Part shown: positions 1 to 13,352 of the stretch, piece by piece
How positions within the stretch are numbered: position 1 is the stretch's first letter
How the letters are laid out: each line of letters opens with the position of its first letter
From: Bemisia tabaci
Taxonomy: Eukaryota; Arthropoda; Insecta; Hemiptera; Aleyrodidae
Reading direction: 5' to 3'
DNA length: 64,000 bases
Assembly (NCBI RefSeq): GCF_918797505.1
Contig: NC_092800.1
Coordinates: forward strand, 2,728,001 to 2,792,000
Made by a program: the position numbers and the translations under genes
The notes under the pieces: model-generated
What the model was told of the DNA's origin: nothing
Seen by the model: the letters and a program-made list of their open reading frames with translations, nothing else
Database searches by the model: none

Positions 1-282
1 ACTGTAGAAATGAGCAAAGCTTTACTGGCAGACCCAGTCATCTTACAATTAAGTAGAAGGAACAAATTATCAATGAGGTAAAAATTGAAGGTAGCAATGT
101 CAAAAGTAAAATCACAACTGGAATTGTTATGACTAGAACCAAATTTTCAAATGACATAAATGCAGATGCTGCCTTTCTTCTGGTTTTAGTGCAAATGAAA
201 ACTTAGAAAACCTTGCGATATCCGCGAGAAATTCCTCCTTTATTTTGTTCTTTTATTTTTAACTTATTCAAACAAGGACGTG

Positions 283-454
283 CTTTTAAATTCCTGCTGT
301 TCTGCATTTGCTGAAACTCTTTTCTTTCTAATGGAGTTCGTTGTAGAATTTTACTGGCACTTGGAAAACTTTTAAATTCCTGCTGTTCTGCATTTGCTGA
401 AACTCTTTTCTTTCTAATGGAGTTCGTTGTAGAATTTTACTGGCACTTGGAAAA
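283..454. repeat. Two-copy tandem duplication, 86-bp unit
   Basis: The unit starting cttttaaattcctgctg at 283 is repeated at 369, ending at 454. By eye the copies are essentially identical, so the duplication is recent. No coding content was seen. Confidence 0.9.
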
Positions 455-1640
455 ATCATAGTTTTCTATTCAGATACTCCTGTGGATGGAGATGGATGGG
501 AAAAAAGATAGTTCCAGTTTGTAATGAAAGAAATTTAGCTCACAAAGACATCAATTGGAAAAAAAAAATATTCATCCTGATGTTCAAATTTAATGTCGTT
601 GAATGATTGAGTGCTCTACTGATACAGTCATTATTTTAATTGCATCCGAAATCACTGATAAATCACTTTCAATTAATTACAAACCACTTTAAAGCACACT
701 TGATGTCTGTATTTGTAATTTCCTGAAGATTAATCATCTGATATGAATAGAATTCATTTTCTACATTCAAATCAATTTTTGTTGAGACGCAAAATTGTGA
801 CCATCAGTATTATTGACCAGGAAATTCTTGAGATGCTTGATATACTACCTTATCTCTGAACCTTTTTTAATTACTTTCACATCTAGTTTAAATCTAATGA
901 TAAATATAATTGAAGTTCAAATGTCAATCAACATTCTTTTAGGTTGTAAGGAGTAGAATCTCGAATTTGAATTTATTTTTTTTTAAATTTTCAACTTAGA
1001 GATGATAAGCAGATGTATTCACAATTCCTAATCGTAGATAAGTATTTCTAGGAGTTCTGTGGTGATGTTGGGGTGGCCCTAGGGTAGAAAAGGGTATTCC
1101 TATGATAGGTCTGGAAGAACTAGATTATAAATTTCTATATGGATGTGGCTCAGCTGAATCTATTTTTCAAAGAAAAGCATAAAACGAATTTTTGTCATCG
1201 CGATTCATTATAAGCACTTAAGGATCTCTTTTCTTCTTCATGATAGAATTTCAGAATTAAACTGTCCAGCTCTTAATTTGTTTATTTTTAAGACAAAGTC
1301 CCTTAGAAGTATGGTTCTATTGATTTTTCTCAACATTTAGCAAGTTGATGGCTAAAGTAAAGAAATGTGCAAATCAGAATATTTTAAAGTCTCTGAGTGA
1401 TTATTTTTTGTTTTTTTAAGGGAAAAAACCGAAGTATCCCCTCGAATTTTCTGTGGATATTTTTTAATACATGGAAAAAAATCTGAAGGAAACTCTTGGT
1501 TAATTATTTTTCAAAAGAAGTGAAACATGAGTGGGAGGTTTGCAATGCTAAAATCAGAGCTGTTCCTCGGCTTACGCCATGAAATAGGGAGATGTGCCCT
1601 CAGAATCTTGAATGACTGCACAATACTTACTTAGTAGTAT

Positions 1641-1966
1641 CAAGGTGGAGAAACGGTGCTGGTGGGTACACGCAATTTTGCGGGGAAATTAAAGCCAAGA
1701 AGTTCCAACAATTATAAGTAGAGTCAAAAGTAATTTTTTTTACTCTAATGAGTACCAGTACAAAACTGAGGGGGGAGAGTGTTCAGCTAAGGCAGTTTGC
1801 ATTGTAATATTAACACACACTGAACACTGTCTCCCCTCAGTTTTGTACTGTTTCTCATTTGAGTTAAAAATATATACCCACTCTTGACTCTAATTATAAT
1901 AATTGGAACTTCTTGGCTTTGATATCCCCCAAAACGGTGTGTACCCAGCATGTTTTCTCCACCTTG
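1641..1966. mobile_element. Foldback MITE with about 150-bp arms
   Basis: The left arm begins caaggtggagaaacggtgct and the right arm ends with its imperfect reverse complement, ctccaccttg. The arms meet around 1803-1815, where the inner parts (actgagg...gtgttcag and ctgaacac...cctcagt) still pair well. A solitary end of the same family lies at 21784. No clean target duplication is visible. It is probably a non-autonomous DNA transposon of unassigned superfamily. Confidence 0.75.
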
Positions 1967-2522
1967 TTACGCACAGTATTCGGGCCACTTCATACTGGTT
2001 TTTTTTTCCCCTCATTAGCAGTACCTTGACTAAACAAGCGAAATTGGCCCTAAAGTCAGAATAAAGGCGAGAAAAGGTTTGGAATTTTTTTGTGAAATTT
2101 ATTAGCACCCTGGAAAAATTCCTTTCCAGTGACTTATTTTTGTTGTATTCATTTTGCCCCAAATCCTGCAGGGTGGAAGAGGGTGATTAAAACAAGGAAA
2201 AATGGGTAAATTTCTGATAATTTGATGAATTATGAAAGATCATGATTACCATGAGACTATGATTATATCCTTACTACGTATCCTGATAAACAATGCTCAA
2301 GCTCTTGTCTTGAAATTGTTCACTGCCAAAGATTAGAGAAACACCATTACCTTGAAATGTAACTCCCTGTCTTTTTTTTTATTTTACAAGAGCTCATAGA
2401 TTCTTGCAAAGTGAAAGAAGAATCTGAAAGTGTGATATTGAGATCTCTCTGAATGTATTTATGTTTACAGCCTTTTTTTAAAATTTGTTTAATCTCATAA
2501 GTACTTTGTGTTTTTTTTGCAG

Positions 2523-5500
2523 CCCATCAGTGACTGGTCATGCTCAGATGTTGTCGAGTGGATGGCCGCAGTGAATCTCTATCGATATGCGGATGTTTTC
2601 CGGTTAAAAGACATCAAAGGCTCAGATCTACCTCATCTAGACAAAGAGAAACTCATGGTTCGTTTTTTTTTATATACATCATAACTGGTTACCAATCCCA
2701 GATTTTCATTTTTCCACCTTAAAGGAAAAATTATAAACGTGTCCAACAATTCAGACAGCAAAAAGATGAAAGAAACTGTCAGAGGGAGGTTAAAAAATCT
2801 TGTTTTTGACCATTTGGTAAATTTTCCAAAAATTCTACTGTGTCATCAATTCCATCTAACCCTCAAGCTCATGAAAAACTCTTTAAGTTCAGCATTTAGT
2901 GGCCGATGGATTTTAAATTGCACTGTGGTTGATCAGTTTTCTCCTTGCAGAGGTATGGCTGAACTCGTAAGCAAGGTTGTCACCTTGTGTGGAGGCGCCA
3001 AGTAACAAGTAAAAGAATTTTAGTGTGAAATAATGGCAAAGCTGTTTGTCTATACATTTTTGTTACTCTTCAGAGATCAATTTCTCAAGTTCTTGTGATA
3101 GGCATGATGTATCAGTCTTGAACAATTATAGTTTCAACTTACAGAACCATTAATGAACTTGAGAGTGGATTTGAAAAGAAAGAAATAAATAAAAAATATA
3201 AAAAAAACCATTTGCTCCTCTGTGTTCCTCATATTATTTCAAGTTGCATTTTTTTTATTGAATTTCAAGACTCAGCAAGAATTCTGTTTTGAACCATGTT
3301 TACTCTATTTTTATTAATAGTCATGCTCAGCAGCTCAGGATGTTTGAGAGCAGATAACCCATAAAAAAGGAATTTTTTTTCCCCACTTGTTAAATGTTTT
3401 TTCTTGTTTGAAGTTTCACAGTAAAAAATTATTCAAAAACTGAAACTTCGAAAAGAGAAAGAGTGAAAATTTTGTTTGATTTTAAAAATTTACATCAAAA
3501 GTATCTTCTGCCTGATAAGGTTAGGGTGTCCACTGTCAATAAAAACCGGAAAATATTTGGTAAAATCAGGACAATCGGTCATGGATCAAGAAATACCATG
3601 TTTGTCCCGCATTTTTCAACAACATGAAGTTTAGTGCATGCTAAAGTGAAACATTTGATTCAATTCAATGAATGTGTTGGTTTGTCAAGTCAAATGAGTG
3701 GCAATTAATTCTGATGAAAAAACTTCATTTAAATTATCAGTTTAAATCAAGAAAACATCAGGTACATCCAACATAAAATTCTAGTATCTACCCTTCAGGT
3801 GTTTCAAGTGTTCAATGACTGCATTATTTGCTATAGAGTATCCTAACCTTATATTTATTTAGCAAAAATTTAATCATGTGGAAATAGTAGCTTTATTTTC
3901 ACTAAGTATAAAACAGTTTTTACTCAGTATTTATTCTTTGCATTTTTTCCAGAATATGGGCATCAAAGAGGAATTCCATCAAATCGCCATTTTGGTTGCA
4001 ATCGACGAACTGTGTCGGAAACCTGCGTACGACTCTAGCGACGATTCCTTCGTCGACCCAGCGAATCTCAGAGCCACTTGTGCCGATCATAGATTGATAA
4101 AACATAGCTTTACAAACTTGCAACGATGTGATAAATGCAATAAGTACATGCGTGGTCTCCTTCATCAAGGATTCATTTGTCAAGGTAACCTTCAGTCTCA
4201 TTTGATTCAGTTCAGATTTATTTATTTATTTTTTCAAAAACAAAAAGAGGAATTATCTATAAAAATTTCCTGGTTGGAAGACATTTCCCCTCATAATTCA
4301 TCATAGTTACCTAATCTTCATCAGGGGTGTAGAAATGGATTGATCGTACAATCCGGATTGCATAGCCTTCAACTCAAGTGAATGGAAAGGTTGTGATAAT
4401 TGGATAAGCCGGAGTATTTTTGCCCTAAAATCTCATGTTTTTAGGTTATTTTGGGATGGAATTTACACATCTAGCGAAATTGCTGTGTATTTTGCAATTT
4501 CTTACAAAATGGCAGTGTAATTTGCATGCCTTTTTTTTAAAATTTCCTGAAAATTGTCCCTGAAGATAAAAGAAAAGGATATGGCTTTGAAAATTTTGAG
4601 GATAAATAGACAATCGAAATGGGAAGGCTAGGAACTTTCATAGTTCTTTCTTTTCAATAAAGTATCCAATCAATTATAACAACAAAAGGAATGTCAGTCA
4701 GGAAGAAATCAGACTATGAAAATCGAATTTTTAGATTCTTCTGTGCCTTGCCAGAATAAAGGAAATGGAGTTTGGAAAAAGTTATAATACATTACATTTT
4801 TACTTGCCCAGAAAGTTACGCGACATCAAAGTGCCTGAAAATTTTAATTAGGCACATGATCATTAAAGTAAGTTTTATTTTCCAATCTCGATAATTATTT
4901 CAGTAGGAGTATGTTTAAACGACCTCTCGTGGTGCATGAATGATACTGGAACACATACTCGGTAAAACTTTTTTTGAAACTATGCTGTTGCAAGTGGTAT
5001 GAAAACAAAGACATCTTAAGGCATAAGGAAATCCTTCCCTTGCTCTGTATATTTTATCTTCTTCTAAGTGCAGTGATGTTTCCTGTGTGTAGATTGTACT
5101 CCCCCTCCCCCCCCCCCCATTTACTCATGGTCTTATCCTTGAATAACTTTTTTGTCTTTAGATTGTGGTTTAGTCGCACACAGGACTTGTGCTGCAACTG
5201 GTTTACCATCATGCCTCTCCTCTAGTTGCGACCGCCCATCTCGATATTTAGTGAAATCAGGTAAGACACCAAGTATCAATAAATGTTCTTTTTATTCAAT
5301 TTTTAATGCTCTTAAATGTAATATTATTGACGAGAATAAAGATCAACCCATGGAAATTTAGATATTGTTATATTTGCAGGTCCCTCACTTAATATTATCC
5401 CTTTGTAAGTGATGAAAGTAAATACGGTGGTTTTACTGAATCAATTTTTTTCTTTTTGTAGTGTTTGGTCTAGGGCTTTGCGCTCAGTTCAATCCGGCTC

Positions 5501-8500
5501 AATCTGCAGCACCAAATTTAGTAATGATCTGTACGAAGCAACTGGAAACTTTTGCCAGGAACATGCCGACTCTCGATCTGTATAAAATGTACCAATCCTC
5601 AGCATCGTCTGAAAAATTGCTGGAACTCAGGAAAAAAATTAATGAAGGTGAGTGTTCTAGGTATCCTCAAGTCAATATTTCTCTTCTGCTAAGAATAATT
5701 CATAAACACCACTTCTTTGGTCATTGAATAAATATTCAGTAATTTTCGGCAGAAGAAATAGTATTTTTACAAAGATTAAAAACTGTTCCAAAGGTTCGAA
5801 ATGTATGTCACTATTGATCAGTTTTTAAGAAAATAAATTTTTAAAATACCCAACGTAGAAATCGTAAGGTAAACTTTTTTGACATTTAGCATTCAAAATG
5901 AAGAGGTGATAACTTGGACTCGATAAATCTTCTTTGTTAGCCTGGGAATTCATGAAAGTGTTGAGATAAATTTTTGAGCAATCACCAGATATTTATTTTT
6001 TCCCCAAATATTTTACTTCATTTCACAAGGCACAAAGACCTAAAGAAAAAATAGTATTACTATTGTTTGTATAATGATGGATAAATTTTGATTGTCTTAT
6101 CCGACGATGACAATATTTTAATAAATCTTTTACAGAAAAAAGTGGGTACTAGAGTAATTGTAAGAGGTCTCCTTTTCCTCATGACCAAAAAAACTTCAGT
6201 AAAGTGGGAGCATGAAAAAAATATTAATACTTCTCAATAGAATGACCCATTTCCTACCAGGAAATATCAGTTCAGCATTTCTCAATCAATCAAACAAGAC
6301 TGAAAGCCAATATTTTTTCAAGCCTCGTTCAAACATTAAGTTTTCTCATTTTTTTTCTCTCTCGAATCTGTTTTCTAGATATGTCCAGTGTCGATTTTTC
6401 AACTTACGATGCCAACACCATCGCTAGTATTTTGAAGAAATTCCTACGGGAACTTCCTGATCCTGTGATACCTGTTCAGTGGTATGATAGATTTCTAGAA
6501 GCTTCAAGTAAGTGTCCTTATTTAATCTTAAAAAATATTTAAATCAGTGAGCTATCATAATGGATATAGATGTAAGATTAGGTTTTACAGATAAAACTAC
6601 CTATAAATCTCGAAAAGCACATATAGTAAGTCTGAAAGCACTCCTTAACACACAGTACCCGTAATTTGTACCACGCATCTTCAAAATTCCTGTGTTCAGG
6701 AGCGTTTATATTCTTTGTTCCCTAGGAAAATTGTGTCGTCATCGTGGATCGCAATTCTTATTTTTTTATGCCATTTTGAATTTGTGTAAAATTGGAACTC
6801 TTACCATGTGCCAAAAAATTCACAAATTAGATTTTAAACAATGCAAACTAGAAGTTTTCATTAAGCAGCATTTTATAATTGTAGTCAAGACTGATAATCG
6901 TGATCCATGTTGATGTCATTCCTTGGGATGGATTTTCAAAAACTCTCCATTTTGTTTGATTCCTTAGATTTTTTTTCTAGCTTTGAAGTAAAGTACTTTT
7001 AAAAATTCTGAAATTTGAAATTTGTATAAGTTTTTTTTTTTTTTTTTTTAAAAAAAATAAAAGTAGTAAATGAGGCCTGTAGACTCATTCTCATTCTTTT
7101 TGAAAAATAAAAATGGAAAACCATCGTGTCTGTAGTTAGGAAAAAATGTATAAAAGTTTTTGAAAATCCATGCAGTAAATCCTGAGAGAAGTGTACCTTA
7201 AGGGCCAAAAACTGTGTTTGGAGAAAAAATGTTTCAAGTTTTGACCACACTGAATGATTGCATCACTTTTTGCTTCACAAAACATTGCATATCTTATTCA
7301 ATAATGACCAAATTTTGAAAAATTGGTCATCATTCACTTTGTCTTAAATTACAGCTGAGGACATTTAGTACTCTATTTCAAAATAAAATTCATTTTGACC
7401 AAAAATGTTTTGCGACTCTCCTTAACGGATAACCACTGAATGAACAAAGTTGAATAAGCGTTCATTCTACTCGTTTTTTCATTTATTTTAACAATATTTG
7501 GTGAAAAATTCCCATGCTTATGATGCATTCCTTGCAGCTTATTTCATATGAGAAAACTCAAATGATACTAATCCTTTTCTGTGCAGAAATCCGTAGCGAT
7601 GAACAAAGCGGGATGTGTTTGTACCATATAGTGCAGGAACTACCTGTGCACCACAAGTCCCTGCTCTGCTTCCTAATGGCTCATTTCTGTCGGTTGTGCC
7701 AACTGAACCATGCGAGAGGAATCAAGGAACCACCCACCGTTTTAATCCAAGTTCTTTCTCATGTCCTTCTCAGGCCACCGTGGGAACGAATCATGTAAGC
7801 TTACATTGTAAACCCTATCCTCAACACATCGAAGTTCTAATCTTCCTTAACATGTTGATAACCAAGCCATCTATGCCTCCTTGCTTTTGTGCAAGGGGGT
7901 TCTTTGGGCGAGATTTAGCAACAAAAAAATTGTTTTTCTAATTTTTAGGCTTTTTTTAGCCGATTTCTTTCAGTGGTTGCTGAAAAGGATAATATAACTG
8001 TCGTTCTTTCTTATCTTGATCAAAAGTCCCCTTAAATTACTTCAAACCTAAGAGTTATCACACTGAAGGCTTAATTTTCCCTCCAATTTTTTTTCTATGT
8101 CTTAGCGATGGTTTTAAGTGTCATTTCAGCAAGAGACCTCTAACTTGATCCAAAATTACCAGAATTCTCTCAATCACAACTTATGGGAGGGCATTTCTGA
8201 TGTATGGCCCAGTTATAGTTCTTTTTCATCTTTTAAAATAAAAAAATGAATTGTCGATTTTAAAAAATATAGTGAAAAAGAAAAAAAACCTACCAAAGAA
8301 TCTTTTTTAAATTTTTCCTGTCAAACATTCAAATGCAAAGCAATGATGTCAATAAAGCACAAGATTCCAATATCTCTGATGTTCAAGTATATTTGCCTTG
8401 GGTCTTTTTGGAAAACGTTGGAGATGAAAAACACAGTCCCATCCACAATTCTCGCATATTTTAAATACTACCAATATCTAAATATTTAATGATAAATGAA

Positions 8501-11500
8501 GTCCCCAGTTGTGTCTTACAATTGATTCCACCAGTAGATGACTTATTTTGCCCGAGTTCAAGTGAACCTGCCCATCATAAATTTTCCAATTTTTTTTTGC
8601 CTTTTTGAAGGACGGGTATTTATTATTACTATTTTTTTCTATTCTCCTTCCAGCCAAATAGTGTACAATACAGAAACACACATGCGGATCATAGAAATGC
8701 TTCTATTCTACGGTGATTGGGGCGAAAAATTACCAGAGTTCGCCTCAGCTCCAGCCCTGCCTCCAAGAAAGGTCTCAAGGGCAGGTGCAAGCCCGTACAG
8801 TAGCGGTTACACTTCAAATACAGCGCAACAACTGTCTCAGCAAGAAGCCGAAGAGCGGGACTCTCCTCAGACGCTCCAAGATGCTGAGTGGTACTGGGGT
8901 GATATAACAAGGTAAGCAATTTTATTGATGCCGCGTAACAATATCTGAACTCAATTGCCATTAAGTATCAGTCGAAAATTTCATCAGTAAAGTAAATTCC
9001 ATAGTTCCATTTTTAAATTGTTTAATCCCTTCACAGAAATAAAATCTAACTTTAAGTCAATAGATTTTCAACTTACAATATTTCCAGAAACCAATAATTA
9101 TGCTCTTAGAAAGAGAAGAAGTAATTGAAAACCGAATTACATGTGTTCTGTCAACCTCCAGGATGATTCCTAGTGTGTTTTTTATTGTTAAACTTATCAC
9201 TGACATAAATTGAACCTTTCAATGGAATTATTTTTAAAGAAATACTCTAATGTCTTCTCTTTAACTCATGGTGTTTTGTGTGGTTTTTTTGCAGGGATGA
9301 AGTGAATGAAAAATTAATGGATACACCTGATGGAACATTCTTGGTCCGTAATGCATCCAGCAAAGGTGGAGAATACACGCTAACCCTCCGCAAAGACGGC
9401 ACGAACAAATTGATCAAGATCTGTCATAGGAACGGAAAGTACGGTTTCTCGGAACCTTACAAATTCAACACAGTGATGGATTTAGTGAAACACTATCGCA
9501 ACGTTTCACTAGCCCAGTACAATTCCACTTTAGATATTAAGCTACTGTATCCAGTCTCCAGGTTTCAGCAGGTGAGAGCAAGAAAATTACTCGTCTTTAA
9601 TTTCTCTCTCCGAAAGTGACATGCCAAAGAACAGCACTTCTTGAAGCACAGTTCTTTTTGAGATAATTTTTATCTCCACAGAAAGATTAATGATATAGAA
9701 TCTGGAAAATCAATCAAACTTAAAATTACTCAAGATAATTTTTTTATATGTATCAAAAAAAGAAGAAAAATAAAACATTCTAAAATAGGAACGCGCTCCA
9801 AGATGGAAACAGTAACAAGTTGGAATCTAGCCTTAGAAGAGGATATATACGGCGTCTGGAAATGCATATGTAGTTATTAAAAATATTAGTCATGAACTTG
9901 AGTTTTTTAGTGAATTATAGTGTTAGCTGTGAGAAAATAGCGACTTTTGAACCTGCAATCCTCCATTGGGTAGATATCTCCCAAAATACTTGGTTTCACT
10001 ATAAACCAACATTTCAATTTTAAAATCTTCAGTACCAAGTCTCTATCACTGTGGACGGTTGTATCAACACAAATTCTCTCTGAATGTTGACCTCTATCAA
10101 CAGTGCTCTTATCTCGTTAAAAGTTTGCTGTTACACCCATGGTTCATTTTTCGATCAATTAATACATTTTTTCTCTTCCTCAGGATGAAGAAATTGCCTG
10201 CTCGATGGACGTTGAAAACGTTGCGCTGAAACTGGTTGACATTGACAAGGAATTGCTGATCAAAACCAAAATGTTTGACAATCTCTCAGATGCTTTCATG
10301 ATCACGAACAAAGAAATTCAGTTGAAACACCAAGCACTGGAAGCCTTTGCGGAAACGGTGGCGATGTTCAGGGAACAGGTGAAACTTCAGGAGATGCTCC
10401 AAAAAGAGGCGCAGCCGCATGAAGTGAAAAGGTGAGTTCACCAGTTTAGCGTTTTACCTACCTCAGCTCAAGAGGGGCTCGAAAGGTACAAATATGTTGT
10501 TGAAATAGGAAAATTTCATCTGGATGATCGAAGTTTTGTTCCATCGCTATATTTTTCTCAAAATTAAAATTATGTCAATGTAAGACAAAAGACTCAGACA
10601 ACTACAACTTCACTAAGAAAAGAAATTTTTTAGGTGAATTCCATCATCGTTAGTAGAAATTGCCTGTGTAATAATGCAATTTGGAAGAGTGATCAGAAAA
10701 GTGCAGGGTTCACTACTTTTTGGCGTTGAGAAACCCTTTGAAAATAAGAAGTCAGTTCATCTATTTACTTTTGTGTTCATTTCAAATTTGAATGTCAAAA
10801 CTGAATTGTTTTTTTGGACTGTAATATCTGTATAATAACTGATGTTATTTGAACTTTTTACAAATTCTCGTCATGTTACGTTTTTTTTTTTGTCAGTGAA
10901 CAAAAGTTGCAAAATTGTTTCAAGTAAATTTTTTTCGGAACTAATCTTGGAGTCAAAATTAAATAATCTTATTTTGTTTTTACTGCCATGTTTTTGCAGA
11001 CGAATTTACACGGTACGGATGAACCCACAGGATGTGCAAGTAATGTTTGGTCTTACATCGTTCATCTCTCAATTCGATCATGTATTTTCATACTTATTTG
11101 ACTTAATTGTTTTTGCTTTTCAGTTTGATAGTGAATTCTGATCTCTTAAAGAAACGCTTACTTCTTCTCGAGGAACACAAAGAGGATCTCGACGAAAACT
11201 TGAAGCAACAAGTCGCGTATAATAGAACGCTGGAGCGGGAAATCAATACCTTGAAGCCAGATGTAATTACACTGTTCCGGTTGAAGGAAAAGCATTTAGT
11301 GTAAGTATCCTTGTGCATTTTATTGACTTTAGTATGGATTGAAAGTAATTAATGTGTAAGAAAACATGTATTGTTATCTTAGAAACAGCGAACATCCGCA
11401 TGCAAAATGAAAATAAAAAATGAAATTACCATTGAGAGAAATCCAATGAGTAATTTTTGCAGCCCGGGAAGTAATAACAAAATTCAGATGTTTTTTTTTT

Positions 11501-13352
11501 TTTAAAACACTGGAACTGTCACTCAAGCTATTTTCCTGAATGATTCGTGCAGTTTTGATCTATCATTAATTTATGAATTAATTTAATTTATTTCTGTATT
11601 CATTGTTTTGTATAAAATGTGCATGTCAGGATTTAGTAATTTATCAAGTAAAAATCTGGAAACTTCTTAGTATTTCTTCAGCTGAAAAGCAAGTGCTGAC
11701 AAATTTTTGAGTTGAAGTTTAAACCACTTCCTATTAGAGAAGAGCTACAAATTGTAATCCAAAATATTCCTTTTGTTTTTTTGTGACTGTTATATTGTCC
11801 AATACTTAAAGGGTAATCACTGAATTGTTGATGTTGTGCAGAATTTTTTAGGCAAAATAGCATTAAATATTTGTGAAGAGGTATAACATGTTTCATGCCG
11901 TGTCAATCTATCTTAATATATTTGATCAAGAAGAATGTTCGGACTCAGGGCCAGATGACTAACTTGACTGTGTCCAATTTCAGATGGTTGAAAAGCAGGG
12001 GTGTGAAACCGCAGCGAATTCAACAGCTCCTAGCGGGAGGACATATCGGGAACACGGGACGCTTCGAAGGAGGAGAGGCTGAAATACCTCACTATGACGA
12101 AGGAACGTGGCTCCTCAAAGATTGCTCCCGGACAGATGCTGAAAGGTTGCTCATGGGTAAAAAGGACGGTACCTTCCTCGTTCGGCCTAGTAGTCAGGGT
12201 GGCAACTATGCACTCTCTATCATGTAAGTTTTCAAAGTTCGCTCTTACTTTGTATTGTCGTCTAAGAAGTATCCTAGTTTGATGTTGCCACAACTGACGA
12301 TGTTGAATTAATAAAAAAAAAAAAAAAATAAGTTTGTTCCAGTGTAAGCGGAATCTTTTTTTGCTGCAACTAATATCTTATACTGAGTTGAGATCAAAAA
12401 AACCACTTTCTCTAATCATCCGTTTTCTTGATGTTTGGGGCTCTAAGCACATTATGTAGGCACTTTAGAATTTAGAATCGTCAGATTTTCATTCATTACC
12501 AACTTTTGCCATTAGAAGTAGCCTTGATTTTAAATTCATCTATCCCAACCAATGTATATCCTGTCTCAAATTGACTGGATTAAATTAATCTCATCATGCT
12601 TGCAAGTTATGGAAATTATGTCTTTGCCATTGTTTCTCGGGTGCAAGTCAGGTATGACACTAGAATCTCAGTCATTTAAACTTTTTTTTTATCACTTTAT
12701 TTTTATTTAGGTAATTTAATTATCTTATCTGTGAGATAAAATTTTTATTCTAAGCAAACGAAATTCTAGCATGATAGTTCAATACATTGAAACTGTATGT
12801 TTTAAACAAAGTAATTGTACTGAAGGTATTAAGAACTCAACCCAAAGAAATTTAAACTACCGGCAGTTCAATTGTAGAAAGTCGTTGTGGACACTGCAGT
12901 CTAATCCACAACAGACACTCTACAGTACATAAAATACCTGAGCCCCTCATCTTGAATTGCTCTCCGATAATTATAGTAAAGCTATGGGAAATGGCAGAGT
13001 AGATTCTTAAATGCTCCATCGACTTGACAAAAAGTGTAAACCCAAGAAATTGGGAAGCGTACACTAAAAAAGAGATAGTTACTGATGGTAAAAATTTTTT
13101 TGCAACAGGTGCAATGGTACAGTGAATCACTGTATCATCTACGAGACAGAGCGAGGCTATGGCTTTGCGGAGCCTTACAACATCTACGAATCGCTGAAGG
13201 CGCTGGTCCTGCACTATGCTCAGAACTCCCTGGAAGAACACAACGATCTTCTGAACACGACGTTGGCATATCCTCTGTTGGCGCCCTGTCACGGGACCGA
13301 CATCATGCAAACCTCTAGTTATTTCAAGTACCATAATTTCAATCCCTCATGA
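2523..13352 (+). CDS. PIK3R1-like: Phosphoinositide 3-kinase regulatory subunit (p85-like), SAM-C1-RhoGAP-SH2-iSH2-SH2, 5' partial
   Basis: This is the adaptor that binds phosphotyrosine receptors and IRS proteins and recruits and restrains the class IA catalytic subunit in insulin and growth-factor signalling. Exons: 2523-2657, 3953-4184, 5162-5260, 5462-5647, 6379-6507, 7587-7794, 8654-8911, 9295-9571, 10184-10431, 11000-11044, 11124-11300, 11984-12223, 13109-13352. They sum to 2478 nt, 825 codons plus a TGA stop, with every phase matching. Visible domains: SAM (about residues 1-68), C1 zinc finger (about 96-145, CDKC and CGLVAHRTC), p85-type RhoGAP (about 155-330), nSH2 with TFLVRNASS after the p85 hallmark DAEWYWGD, coiled-coil iSH2, cSH2 with TFLVRPSS. 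Vertebrate p85 starts with SH3 instead, and fly p60 lacks everything before nSH2. The start codon is not in view. The weakest junction is 11044, whose donor is gtttgg. Family assignment is very secure. Confidence 0.95.

Larger units (their letters stand above)
1..2522. other. Non-coding flank, probably upstream intron of the PI3K regulatory subunit gene
   Basis: I see no convincing exon here. The first recognised exon of the downstream gene begins with a splice acceptor at 2521-2522 and opens inside a protein, so upstream exons must exist, probably left of the window. The stretch holds an 86-bp tandem duplication and a foldback element, listed separately. The 90-codon minus-strand reading frame at 1890-2162 runs through the foldback arm and is not a gene. 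Confidence 0.6.

Noticed and set aside
2739..3005. 88-codon plus frame inside the first intron of the PI3K subunit gene
   Set aside because: The SAM domain continues without a gap from 2657 to 3953, so this stretch is intron.
12852..13334. 160-codon minus-strand frame
   Set aside because: Antisense to the well-conserved last cSH2 exon; no family features.
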